Below, one piece after another: positions 18,126-26,356 of a stretch of 44,663 nt of DNA; the first letter of the stretch is position 1, and each line of letters starts with the position of its first letter. The stretch comes from Opitutia bacterium. GTDB lineage: Bacteria > Verrucomicrobiota > Verrucomicrobiae > Opitutales > UBA953. The position numbers and the translations under genes are program-made. The DNA lies in assembly GCA_947488485.1 (NCBI GenBank), contig CANKZO010000003.1, positions 1 through 44,663 of the forward strand, written 5' to 3'. The notes beneath the pieces were generated by a model. That model was not told the DNA's origin and ran no database searches. It was given only the letters and a program-made list of their open reading frames with translations.

Positions 18126-19039
18126 GCGGCGAGGCGGCGCACGGCGCGGAGGCGCGCCGAGCGGCTGCGGGGGTTGCGGAGCTGTTCGTCCTCGGAAGGC
18201 TGGACGGCCTTGCGGGTGAGGAGGTCGGCCTGCTTGACGCGGTCGTCCTGGTTGCGGGCGTCGTCGCGGTCGACGGGGCGGCCGGCGACCTCGTTCATGT
18301 AGCGCTTCACCATCCGGTCCTCGAGGGAATGGAAGGAGATGACGGCGAGCACGCCGCCGGCGTTGAGCTTGCCGAAGGCGAGCGGGAGGGCGTCGGCCAG
18401 GGCACCGAGCTCGTCGTTGACCGCGATGCGGACGCCTTGGAAGGTGCGGGTGGCCGGGTGCGGGCCGCGGGGGCCGGGCGCGGGGGGCGCGGCTTCGGCG
18501 ACGAGTTCGGCGAAGCTGGCGGTGCGGGCGAGGCGGCCGGTGCCGCGGGCGGCGACGATCGCGTTGACGACGCGGAACCAGCGGGGCTCCTCGCCGTAGT
18601 CGCGGACGGCGCGTTCGAGTTCGGCGCGGTCGCCGCGCTCGAGGAACTCGGCGGCGCTGCGGCCGACGCGCGTGTCCATGCGCATGTCGTTCGGCGCGTC
18701 GAAGCGGAAGGAGAAACCGCGTTCCGGGACATCCAACTGGTACGAGGACACCCCAATGTCCATCAGAACACCGTCGAATCGCCCCGGGACGCGGTCAAGG
18801 TGGCGGAAATTTTCGGAATGGAAACGCAGGCGGCCGGCATGGGCGGCGAGCAGCGCGGCGGAACGTTCGCCGGCCGCGGGATCGCGGTCCATCGCGTCGA
18901 CCGAGCAGCCCGGCGCCCGCGCGAGGATCGCCGCGGTATGGCCGCCGCCGCCGAAGGTGCAGTCCAGGTAGGCGCGCCCGTCCAGCGGAGCGAGGAGCGT
19001 CAGGCACTCCTCGAGCAGGACTGGGACGTGGCTGGTCAT
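18122..19039 (-). CDS. rsmH: 16S rRNA (cytosine-1402-N4) methyltransferase
   Basis: SAM-dependent methyltransferase (formerly MraW) that methylates C1402 in the ribosomal P site. The 305-aa protein begins TSHVPVLLEECLTLL, with the SAM loop DCTFGGGGHTAAILA (near residue 26), GVLMDIGVSSYQLD and the C-terminal signature ISFHSLEDRMVKRYM. Ends in an Arg-rich tail (RSRSARLRAVRRL), as usual. Separated from mraZ by 52 bp with no evident promoter or terminator; overlaps ftsL by 4 bases. Confidence 0.96.
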   Translation of the reverse strand: MTSHVPVLLEECLTLLAPLDGRAYLDCTFGGGGHTAAILARAPGCSVDAMDRDPAAGERSAALLAAHAGRLRFHSENFRHLDRVPGRFDGVLMDIGVSSYQLDVPERGFSFRFDAPNDMRMDTRVGRSAAEFLERGDRAELERAVRDYGEEPRWFRVVNAIVAARGTGRLARTASFAELVAEAAPPAPGPRGPHPATRTFQGVRIAVNDELGALADALPLAFGKLNAGGVLAVISFHSLEDRMVKRYMNEVAGRPVDRDDARNQDDRVKQADLLTRKAVQPSEDEQLRNPRSRSARLRAVRRLAA

Positions 19040-19091
19040 GCGGCGGTCTGTGAATAAGGTGTGAGCAGTGTAAGTAACTTCCGGATACGCA

Positions 19092-19544
19092 TCACAGGCC
19101 GAGCTCGCGCAGGGCGCGGAGGATCTCCTTGGCGTACTCGGAATCGCGGTCGGCCTTGGGCGGCGTCGGCGAGACGAGCTGGAACGTGGTGAAGGCGCCG
19201 CGGAAGATCACTTCGCGCTCGAGGCGCGCTTCCTTGACGATGTGGTCGTTGAGCGTGATGCGGCCGGCCTTGTCGCACGTGACCTGGATGCTGTTCGCGC
19301 CGAGCAGGCTGAGCGCGTCCATCTTCACCGGATCGCTGACGGTCACCTGCAGCGCGGCGTCGTGGATGCGCGCGGCCATCGACGGCGGGAACACCACGAT
19401 CGCGGCGACCGCGGGGTGATACATCGCGAGGAAGGTGGATTCCGCGTCAAAACGCCAGGCCGCCGGGATGGTGACACGGTTCTTCTCATCCAACTTTCCG
19501 TTGTGGATGCCGGTGAAGAGACCGTTGTTGGCGCCAATAGACAT
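19092..19544 (-). CDS. mraZ: Transcriptional regulator MraZ
   Basis: First gene of the dcw operon. MraZ is a ring-forming DNA-binding protein that represses its own operon in E. coli. The 150-aa protein has two SpoVT/AbrB-type half-domains: KLDEKNRVTIPAAWR (near residue 18) and VTCDKAGRITLNDHIVKEA (near 92), each with the DxxGR/DxxNR-like turn. The start is the ATG giving MSIGANNGLFTG. No good Shine-Dalgarno lies in the usual window; instead a G/C hairpin abuts the start. Its probable binding sites lie directly upstream (see separate entries). Confidence 0.95.
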   Translation of the reverse strand: MSIGANNGLFTGIHNGKLDEKNRVTIPAAWRFDAESTFLAMYHPAVAAIVVFPPSMAARIHDAALQVTVSDPVKMDALSLLGANSIQVTCDKAGRITLNDHIVKEARLEREVIFRGAFTTFQLVSPTPPKADRDSEYAKEILRALRELGL

Positions 19545-19550
19545 TGCGTA

Positions 19551-19566
19551 TGGGGGAGTTCCCCCA
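19551..19566 (-). promoter_or_regulatory. Hairpin next to the mraZ start codon
   Basis: TGGGGG-AACT-CCCCCA on the coding strand is a perfect 6-bp stem with a 4-base loop, ending 6 bases before the mraZ ATG. It covers where a ribosome binding site would lie, and its left arm contains the fourth TGGGG unit. It could reduce ribosome access; its function is inferred only. Confidence 0.4.
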
Positions 19567-19595
19567 GTTCACCCACTTTTCCCCACGACTCCCCA
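19562..19595 (-). promoter_or_regulatory. MraZ box: TGGGN direct repeats
   Basis: On the coding strand TGGGG (19591-19595), TGGGG (19581-19585) and TGGGT (19571-19575) are spaced exactly 10 bp apart, with a further TGGGG (19562-19566) 9 bp on. Known MraZ sites in other bacteria are TGGGN repeats with 5-nt spacers upstream of mraZ, which this matches. MraZ encoded just downstream would probably bind here and control the whole dcw operon. Confidence 0.8.
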
Positions 19596-19603
19596 CTGGT
19601 CAA
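19575..19603 (-). promoter_or_regulatory. Candidate dcw promoter overlapping the MraZ box
   Basis: Coding strand TTGACC (19598-19603) is a good -35 element; 17 bases downstream AAAAGT (19575-19580) is a weak -10. Two of the MraZ repeats fill the spacer, so bound MraZ would block polymerase. The -10 matches the consensus poorly, so this is tentative. Confidence 0.4.
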
Positions 19604-19678
19604 GAATTTAGCCCCCGATCCCGCCATTTTCTTGTTCACAGCGCGGCCAGGGCGTTTAAACGACTGATTTCAGTCTTA

Positions 19679-19684
19679 ATTATA
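19679..19684 (-). promoter_or_regulatory. Candidate upstream dcw -10 element (TATAAT)
   Basis: A perfect TATAAT on the mraZ coding strand within the AT-rich patch. No convincing -35 lies 16-18 bases upstream (ACATTG at 17 bases). If used, it would give a leader of about 130 nt with the MraZ repeats inside it. Confidence 0.35.
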
Positions 19685-19925
19685 CACAAGTGACTCTCTT
19701 TCAATGTTTTGTGTATTTTATTGGCCGAAATCAGCTTTTCGCCGCTTCCGGCCCCCCTGCCCGGCCGCCCCTGGGCGATCCGGCCGCGCCGGTCCAGGAC
19801 CGGGCTTGTAATGACATTTACACTACGATTTCGGCCGACGCGGGGCCGCGAGGCGAGGGCGAAACTGTTTGCCAACGGCCGCCGGCTGTGTTTTGTGTCC
19901 AACCACTCAACCACGTCCTTTGCAC

Positions 19926-20342
19926 ATGAAAACCGCCCTCGCCCTCCTCGCCGCCCTCGTCCTCGCCGGATGCTCCACCCAGATCGGCGTGGACAACTCC
20001 CAGAACCGCGAAGCTTCCTACTCCAACGTCACCGGCGTGCTGACCACCCGCTACACCTCCGACACCGAGGCCGTCTTCAACGCCGTCAAGCGCACCATCG
20101 ACGCCATGCCCGGCACCCTCCGCACCGGCGAGACCGACGACCGCGGCGCCAACAAGGAGCTCAACAGCGTCATCGTCTACGCCCGCACCATCGGTGACCT
20201 GGAGATCAAGATCACCATCGAGAAGGCCGAGGACGAACAGACCAAGGCCGTCTTCACCCAGGTGAAGGTCAAGTATGGCGCCTTCGGCAACCTGCCGGAG
20301 AGCCAGCAGCTGGTCTCCAAGATCACCTCCAACCTGCGCTAA
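19926..20342 (+). CDS. Small lipoprotein, DUF3568-like
   Basis: A 138-aa protein with a lipoprotein signal MKTALALLAALVLAGC; the lipobox LAGC gives C16 as the acylated residue. The mature part (TEAVFNAVKRTIDAM, then NSVIVYARTIGDLEIKITI and TQVKVKYGAFGNLPESQQL) resembles the DUF3568 group of small envelope lipoproteins, whose function is unknown. A longer in-frame start exists upstream but would place residues before the signal peptide, so I choose this ATG. No Shine-Dalgarno is visible. It is followed by an intrinsic terminator and looks monocistronic, divergent from mraZ. Confidence 0.85.
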   Translation: MKTALALLAALVLAGCSTQIGVDNSQNREASYSNVTGVLTTRYTSDTEAVFNAVKRTIDAMPGTLRTGETDDRGANKELNSVIVYARTIGDLEIKITIEKAEDEQTKAVFTQVKVKYGAFGNLPESQQLVSKITSNLR

Positions 20343-20367
20343 GCGCCGGGGCGGAACCGCCAAACGG

Positions 20368-20406
20368 ACGCCGCCCAGCCACCCGGCTCGGCGGCGTTCA
20401 TTTTTT
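20368..20406 (+). terminator. Intrinsic terminator after the lipoprotein gene
   Basis: ACGCCGCC (20368-20375) pairs with GGCGGCGT (20390-20397), with an inner AGCC/GGCT stem and ACCC loop, followed after TCA by six T (20401-20406). It ends 14 bases before the aroC start, so aroC needs its own promoter, readthrough, or a start site within this short gap. Confidence 0.8.
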
Positions 20407-20420
20407 AACACCTTCACCAC

Positions 20421-21526
<1,106 letters not shown>

Positions 21527-21530
<4 letters not shown>

Positions 21531-22258
21531 CGCCCCTCGTCATCATCCTCGGGCCCTCGGGCGCCGGCCGCGCCGACGTGGTGAAAGAACTCGTCGCCCA
21601 CGCCTGGCCCGAAGGCCGCAAGGTGCGCGTCCTCCGCGAAGTCCGCGAAGGCGGCGTCGCGCCGGACGCCTGGGAATTCAAGGACGGCCACGCGATCGTG
21701 CCCGCGCCCGGCGACGAAGACGCCGCCATCCTCGTGACGCACGGCGCGCTCCACGTCATCGACCAGATGGAGGCCCTGCACCGTACGGTCCGCCCGATGC
21801 AGCCCGACGCCGTCTGGCGCGTGGCCCGCATCCTCACGGTCGTCGACTGCCCGCTCACGATGAAGCACAAGGCCGTCGAGGAATGGTACCGCCCCTGCGT
21901 GCACTTCTCCGACGCGGTCGTCATCAACCGCCGCTGGGAAGTCCCGGGCCAGTGGGTCAGCAAATTCCTCGAGCCCTACGAGAAGGAGTTCTATCCCTGC
22001 CTCTTCTTCAACCTCACCAAGGTCGGCGCCATCAGCAACCCGCCGGCCGTCATCGACGGCGAGCCGCTCCGTCTCTCGCACATCTTCGACGACATCGACG
22101 CGGTCGACGAGATGGAGTTCGACGAGGACAACCTCCCGGACGAACCGTTCGACCTCATCCGCCAGGTCGACAGATACTTCGCGCGCGACGAACTCGGCCG
22201 CCGCAACATCCTCGTGCCGGAGATCGGCGAGATCCTCCGCCAGGAGGGCCGCGCCTGA
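21527..22258 (+). CDS. Degenerate P-loop protein, function unknown
   Basis: A 243-aa protein. The N-terminus [20 protein letters not shown] looks like a Walker A loop after a beta-strand, but the invariant Lys is Arg (R15) and the following Ser/Thr is Ala (A16). Downstream, [10 protein letters not shown] (102-111) followed by [11 protein letters not shown] (127-137) has the spacing of the Asp and NKxD elements in CobW/COG0523-type GTPases, with Lys-x-Asp lost. The C-terminal third is acidic. I read it as a diverged CobW-like or nucleotide-kinase-like fold that may no longer hydrolyse nucleotide; this is inference. Overlaps aroC by 4 bases and is followed 8 bp later by the lipid A acyltransferase. 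Confidence 0.75.
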
Positions 22259-22266
22259 CCCGGACC

Positions 22267-23139
22267 ATGCGGCCGCTGCTCGCCACCTACGCCTGGCTGC
22301 TGGCCCGCCTCCCCGAGGCCTTCGCGCGGGCGAACGCGGCGCTGCTCGGCGAGCTGCTCTGGCTGATCCGCGGCAAGGTGATCCGCCGCAACCTGACGCG
22401 GGCCTTCCCGGAAAAGGACGCCGCCTGGGTCCGCCGCATCGGCCGCATCTCCTGCCGGCGCACGACCGAGATGGCCCTCTTCTCCCTCGTCTCACCGATG
22501 CTCTCCGACGCGGAGCTGCGCGACCGCATCCAGGTCGACGACAGCGTGACGAGCGCCGAACACGGCCTGGCGCCCAAGGGCGCCGGCACGGTGCTGTTCG
22601 TCCCCCATTTCGCGCTGATGGAGATGATGACCGTGACGCCGCTCATCCGCCCCGAGCTCGCGAAACGCGATTGGGCCGTGATCTACCGTCCGCTCGACCA
22701 GCCGGTCGCCGAACGCTGGGTGCGCGAGAGCCGCGAGCGTTTCGGCATGAAACTCGTCTCGCGCCGCGAAGGCTTCGGACGCCTGATGCAGACCGTGCGC
22801 AACGGCCACATCGCGGCCGTGCTCTTCGACCAGACCACGCAGACGGGCTCGCTCTGGCGCTTCATGGGCTCGCCCTGCGCCGTCACGGAACTCCCCGGCA
22901 TCATCGCCCAGCGCTTCAAGTGCGCCGCCCGCATCTTCTGGGCCGAACGCACCGGCTTCTGGCGCTGCCGCCTCCGCATGGAGGCGCTCCAGGCCACCGA
23001 TTCCATCGGGCTCACCATCGAATCCAACGCCTGGCTCGAACGCCAGCTGCGCTCCGGCGACGACGTCTGCGCGAACTGGCTCTGGGCCCATGACCGGTGG
23101 AAGCACGGCGAGGCCGACTTCCGTCCGCTGGGCGGCTGA
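22267..23139 (+). CDS. lpxL: Lipid A acyltransferase, LpxL/HtrB family
   Basis: Inner-membrane late acyltransferase that adds a secondary acyl chain to lipid A. The 290-aa protein begins with a hydrophobic segment (about residues 5-35). FVPHFALMEMM has the HX4E catalytic motif (H114, E119), and YRPLDQPVAERWVRESR and AAVLFDQTT are further family motifs. Which acyl chain or position it uses cannot be told. I start at the ATG giving MRPLLATYAWLLARLPEA; the frame is open far upstream but that overlaps aroC. Evidence, with the LpxH-like gene, for an outer membrane with lipopolysaccharide. Confidence 0.88.
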   Translation: MRPLLATYAWLLARLPEAFARANAALLGELLWLIRGKVIRRNLTRAFPEKDAAWVRRIGRISCRRTTEMALFSLVSPMLSDAELRDRIQVDDSVTSAEHGLAPKGAGTVLFVPHFALMEMMTVTPLIRPELAKRDWAVIYRPLDQPVAERWVRESRERFGMKLVSRREGFGRLMQTVRNGHIAAVLFDQTTQTGSLWRFMGSPCAVTELPGIIAQRFKCAARIFWAERTGFWRCRLRMEALQATDSIGLTIESNAWLERQLRSGDDVCANWLWAHDRWKHGEADFRPLGG

Positions 23140-23142
23140 GAC

Positions 23143-23697
23143 TTACTGCTTCACCGGGGCGCCGGGAGCTTCGCCCTCCGGCGGCTTGCGGCGCTTCGGA
23201 CCGCCGGGCGGTCCGGGCGGTCCGTCCTTCGGCTCGCCGCCCTTCGCCCGTTCCTTCGCGATCTCGGGTCCGTATTTCTCGGCGAGCTGGCGGATGAATT
23301 CGAGGCGCTGTTCGGTCGTGAGCGCCTGGATGCGCGCCCGCTCGGCCTTGGCCTCGTCCTTGTTGAGCCGCTTGAAATGGTGCTCGAGCACGCGCGAGCC
23401 GAAGCCGCCGCGTTCGCGCATGTCCTTCATGAGCTTGTGGCGCTCCTCGGGCGTGGCGGATTCGTAACGGACGAGGCTGGCCGCGAATTCGCGACGCGAT
23501 TCCGGCGACATGCGCTCGATCTTCTCGATGGCCGAACGCATGCGCTGCAGGCGCTCCGGGGAGAGTTCGAGGATCTTGCGGATGGTCTGGATCTCTTCGA
23601 CGGTCGGGTCGCCTTCGGACGGACGCGGACCGGGCGTCTGGGCGGAGACGGCGACGGCTCCGAGGAGGAGCAGCAGGCGGAGGAAGGCGCGGGCCAT
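23143..23697 (-). CDS. Exported charged protein, DUF3106-like
   Basis: A 184-aa protein with a signal peptide (MARAFLRLLLLLGAVAVSAQ). The mature part is helical and highly charged, with repeated segments such as LSPERLQRMRSAIEKIERM, MSPESRREFAASLVRYE, ATPEERHKLMKDMRE and LTTEQRLEFIRQLAEKYG, each a short helix headed by a Thr/Ser-Pro-Glu type cap. The tail is Pro/Gly/Lys-rich. This is the look of DUF3106 and of periplasmic stress-sensor helical proteins. It begins 2 bases after the stop of the membrane protein gene upstream, which follows an ECF sigma gene, so it probably belongs to that regulatory unit. Confidence 0.7.
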   Translation of the reverse strand: MARAFLRLLLLLGAVAVSAQTPGPRPSEGDPTVEEIQTIRKILELSPERLQRMRSAIEKIERMSPESRREFAASLVRYESATPEERHKLMKDMRERGGFGSRVLEHHFKRLNKDEAKAERARIQALTTEQRLEFIRQLAEKYGPEIAKERAKGGEPKDGPPGPPGGPKRRKPPEGEAPGAPVKQ

Positions 23698-23699
23698 GG

Positions 23700-24062
23700 T
23701 CAGGAGCCGGCGGCGACGAAGGTTTCCACGACGGCCGGGCGCTCCGTCACCGGCGCGAGCAACGAAAGATCGTCCGCGGCGCCGAAGAGATCGGCGAGCT
23801 GGGCGGACTCGTCGCGGGCGACGAGGGCGAAGGTCTGGCGGTTCAGGGCCTCCTCGGAGGCGGCGGGCAGCGTGAGCAGCGCGACGAAGACGGCGGCCGA
23901 GGCGGCGAGCGCCGAGCTCCAGCGGATGATGGTCCGGCGGCGGCGCTCAGCGCGGACGACCCCGACGACGCGCTCCGCGAACCCGGCGACGGACACGGCG
24001 CGTCCGCGACGGAGCGTCGCGGCGAGCTCTTGGTCGAAAGGCGTCTGTTCCGGGTTATCCAT
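23700..24062 (-). CDS. Putative anti-sigma factor, single membrane span
   Basis: A 120-aa protein: short cytoplasmic N-terminal region (about 1-45), one membrane segment (about 46-66, WSSALAASAAVFVALLTLP), and a periplasmic tail. It follows an ECF sigma gene by 48 bp on the same strand, the standard place for a cognate anti-sigma factor. I see no zinc-binding HxxxCxxC motif of the ZAS class, so the assignment rests on topology and position only. Confidence 0.6.
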   Translation of the reverse strand: MDNPEQTPFDQELAATLRRGRAVSVAGFAERVVGVVRAERRRRTIIRWSSALAASAAVFVALLTLPAASEEALNRQTFALVARDESAQLADLFGAADDLSLLAPVTERPAVVETFVAAGS

Positions 24063-24110
24063 GGCTGGTTACACCCATATAACACCGGGCGGGGCGGGAA
24101 GTTGCGGGTT

Positions 24111-24683
24111 TCATTCTTGGGCGTAGAAATCCTTGAGAAGTTCGCGCAGGCGGGCGCGGGCGCGGTGGATCCAGGTCTTCACGGAGGAGACCGGGGCGTC
24201 CATGATCTCGGCGATCTCCTCGTAGGGGAGCTCCTGCTGCACGACGAGCAGGATGGCCGTACGCTGCTCGGGGGGGAGCTGGAGGATGGCGCGCTGGAAA
24301 GCTTCGTCGAGTTCGGCGACCCGCCGGACCGACCCCTGGGACTGGTCGCCGGGCTCAGCCGCGAACTCCAGGGCGGTGGTGGGCTTGCGGCCGCGCCGCC
24401 GCCACTCGTTGAGGACGAGATTGCGGGCGATGTGGATCAGGTAGGTGCTCAGCTTGGCCTCGGGACGCCAGCGGGACGCCGCCCGATGCAGCCGGATGAA
24501 GACCTCCATGGCCAGCTCTTCGGCCGTCGCCTGCGAACCGACCTCACCCCGCAGGTAACCGACGAGCCGGGCATGGTGCCGGTGCACGAGCAGGCGCAGG
24601 GCGTCGTCGTCACCGGCGGCGACCAGGCCCATCAGGCGCTTGTCGTCTTCGTCGTCGGGGAGCAGCGGCTCTTCCTGGGACAT
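24111..24683 (-). CDS. ECF-type RNA polymerase sigma factor
   Basis: A 190-aa sigma-70 family protein with region 2 (ALRLLVHRHHARLVGYLRGE through AMEVFIRLHRAASRW and LSTYLIHIARNLVLNEWRRR) binding the -10 element, and region 4 (LPPEQRTAILLVVQQELPYEEIAEIMDAPVSSVKTWIHRARARLRELL) binding the -35. Regions 1 and 3 are absent, as in ECF factors. The acidic N-terminus (LLPDDEDD) precedes region 2. It is followed by a putative membrane anti-sigma factor and an exported helical protein, so it probably responds to an envelope signal. Target promoters cannot be told from the window. Confidence 0.93.
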   Translation of the reverse strand: MSQEEPLLPDDEDDKRLMGLVAAGDDDALRLLVHRHHARLVGYLRGEVGSQATAEELAMEVFIRLHRAASRWRPEAKLSTYLIHIARNLVLNEWRRRGRKPTTALEFAAEPGDQSQGSVRRVAELDEAFQRAILQLPPEQRTAILLVVQQELPYEEIAEIMDAPVSSVKTWIHRARARLRELLKDFYAQE

Positions 24684-24712
24684 CTGAGTGGAACTCCGGA
24701 AGGAAGGAGGAG

Positions 24713-25648
24713 TTACGCCGACCGGGGGCGCAGGGCGAAGGCCCGTAGCGTCCGCAGCAGGAACTGCTCGAAGGCGGCGAGCACCTGATAGTTCAGCTCC
24801 ATACGCCGGCGGGCGTCCTCGAGATGGCCGACGGCCTCGGCGACCTGGCCGGCGCAGCCGGGGTTGGCGCGGCCGACGAGGCGGAGTTTTTCCTCGACCG
24901 AGACGAGCATGCGGGCGCGGACGCCGCGGCGGACGGACTCCTCGTAGGCGAGCTCGGCGTCATCCTCGTCTTCGTCGGTGGGGGGCGGGGGCGGCGCGGC
25001 CTCCAGGGCCTCCTCGACGAAGAGCTCGAGCAACACCTCGAAGCGGGCGCACAGCGCGTAGAGCGGGATGAAGACCTCGGAGACGCGCGCCTGGGGCGAG
25101 GCCGGGCCTTTCACCATGCGCGTGAGCAGGCGCTCCATCTCGCGCAGCCAATCCTGCCAGGAAGGGTCGGCGATCACCGGCGCCTCGCCACCCACGTGGA
25201 AGCGCAGGCAGCGGCTGAGGATCGTCGGCAGCACGCGATAATAGTGCGTCGTCTGGAGGATGATGAGCGTGCCGGGCGGCGGCTCCTCGAGCGTCTTGAG
25301 GAACGCGTTGGCCGATTCGGAGAGGAACCGGTCGGGCTCGTTGACGATGACGACGCGACGCGGCGTGAGGGACGAGAGGCGCAGCGCCGCGACGACTTCG
25401 AGGGTGTTCTCGATGACGATACGGCGCGATTTCTTGGCCGGCCGCAGGACGCGGCAGTCGGAGTGCGCCAGCGGGTCGGCCTCGCCCAGATGCATGGCCG
25501 CGAGCTGTTCGGCCGCGCGGGCGAGCACGGCGCCGTCGTTGCCCGTCAGCAGCACCGCGTGCGGCATGCGGCCCTCGGCGCGGGCGCGGGCCAGCACCTT
25601 GAGCACCGGCAGCTCGAGGACGTCAGCGGAAGCGGCGGACGACTTCAT
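24713..25648 (-). CDS. holB: DNA polymerase III delta-prime subunit
   Basis: Clamp-loader subunit. The 311-aa protein resembles DnaX/HolB AAA+ proteins with a degraded P-loop (VLLTGNDGAVLARAAEQLA), as expected for delta-prime, which does not hydrolyse ATP. ESANAFLKTLEEPPPGTLI is the conserved sensor region and TILSRCLRF holds the SRC arginine finger that acts on the next gamma subunit. It lacks the zinc-binding cysteines of many homologues. It starts inside the 3' end of tmk (26-base overlap) after a clear GAGGAGG site; tmk-holB is a widespread pair. Confidence 0.88.
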   Translation of the reverse strand: MKSSAASADVLELPVLKVLARARAEGRMPHAVLLTGNDGAVLARAAEQLAAMHLGEADPLAHSDCRVLRPAKKSRRIVIENTLEVVAALRLSSLTPRRVVIVNEPDRFLSESANAFLKTLEEPPPGTLIILQTTHYYRVLPTILSRCLRFHVGGEAPVIADPSWQDWLREMERLLTRMVKGPASPQARVSEVFIPLYALCARFEVLLELFVEEALEAAPPPPPTDEDEDDAELAYEESVRRGVRARMLVSVEEKLRLVGRANPGCAGQVAEAVGHLEDARRRMELNYQVLAAFEQFLLRTLRAFALRPRSA

Positions 25649-26252
25649 GCCAGATCTCCTCCTCGATGGCTTCGGGCGGACGCGCGGCGTCCACGACGAA
25701 GAAACGCCCGGCCTCCTCGCGGGCGAGCGTGTGATAAAGTTCGCGGACGCGCCGATGGAAAGCGTCGCCGAGGAGTTCGAAACGGTCCGCCTGGCCTTGG
25801 TCCCGCACGGCGGCGCGGCCGAGGCCGCGGCCCGGATCGAGGTCGAGCAGGATGGTCAGGTCGGGGCGCACGGGACCGCAGGCGAGGCGGTTGGCACCTT
25901 CGATCAAGGCCCGGTCCAGGCCGCGGCCGCCGGCCTGGTAGGCGACGGTCGAATCGATGAAACGGTCGCAGATCACGACCTGTCCGGCGGCGAGGGCCGG
26001 GGCGATGACGTCGGCGACGAGCTGGGCCCGGCAAGAGGCGAAGAGCAGCGCCTCGGCGGCCGGCGCCAGCGAGGTGCCCGGCTGCTTGAGCACGTCGCGC
26101 ATGCGTTCGCCGTAAGGCGTGCCACCCGGCTCGCGCAATCCGAGCACGGTCGCGCCGTCCGCGCGGAGACGCTCCGCGAGGCGGGCGAGCTGCGTGGATT
26201 TGCCCGCGCCCTCCCCTCCTTCGAACGTGATGAATCTGCCCGCGATCGGCAT
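25623..26252 (-). CDS. tmk: Thymidylate kinase
   Basis: Phosphorylates dTMP to dTDP. The 209-aa protein has the P-loop FITFEGGEGAGKSTQLARL (near residue 8), LREPGGTPYGERMRD, the DRx signature VICDRFIDSTVAYQAGGRGL and the LID region following DLDPGRGLGRA. The ATG giving MPIAGRF is chosen: the P-loop begins at once, as is usual, and the in-frame extension upstream crosses a terminator. Overlaps holB by 26 bases. Confidence 0.95.
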   Translation of the reverse strand: MPIAGRFITFEGGEGAGKSTQLARLAERLRADGATVLGLREPGGTPYGERMRDVLKQPGTSLAPAAEALLFASCRAQLVADVIAPALAAGQVVICDRFIDSTVAYQAGGRGLDRALIEGANRLACGPVRPDLTILLDLDPGRGLGRAAVRDQGQADRFELLGDAFHRRVRELYHTLAREEAGRFFVVDAARPPEAIEEEIWHEVVRRFR

Positions 26253-26307
26253 CCGCCCAAGATGCCCTCCGTCGCCTTCAAAGCGAGCGAGGAATGGCGG
26301 GCACGCA

Positions 26308-26333
26308 AAAGGCCCGGCGTTCGCCGGGCCTTT
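26308..26333 (-). terminator. Intrinsic terminator after the FecR-domain gene
   Basis: AAAGGCCCGGC (26308-26318) and GCCGGGCCTTT (26323-26333) are perfect 11-bp arms around a 4-base loop, with a T run on the minus strand. It lies 23 bp past the FecR gene stop and 55 bp before tmk, separating the two transcripts. T runs at both ends mean it may work in both directions. Confidence 0.85.
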
Positions 26334-26356
26334 CACCGAGGAGACGCGCGCGGCGC

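Larger units (their letters stand above)
19545..19925. other. Divergent intergenic control region, mraZ / lipoprotein
   Basis: A 381-bp gap between two divergent genes. The mraZ-proximal part holds the MraZ box, a hairpin and two candidate promoters listed separately. The middle (about 19650-19735) is clearly more AT-rich than its surroundings and contains ATACACAA (19682-19689) and TTGTGTAT (19709-19716), an 8-bp inverted repeat with a 19-base spacer, plus a GACTGA/TCAGTC palindrome. GGCCGAAATC (19723-19732) and GATTTCGGCC (19827-19836) form a 10-bp inverted repeat about 94 bp apart. A weak plus-strand promoter (GTGACT, 18 bp, TATTTT at 19714-19719) could serve the lipoprotein gene. No gene is visible. 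Confidence 0.6.
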
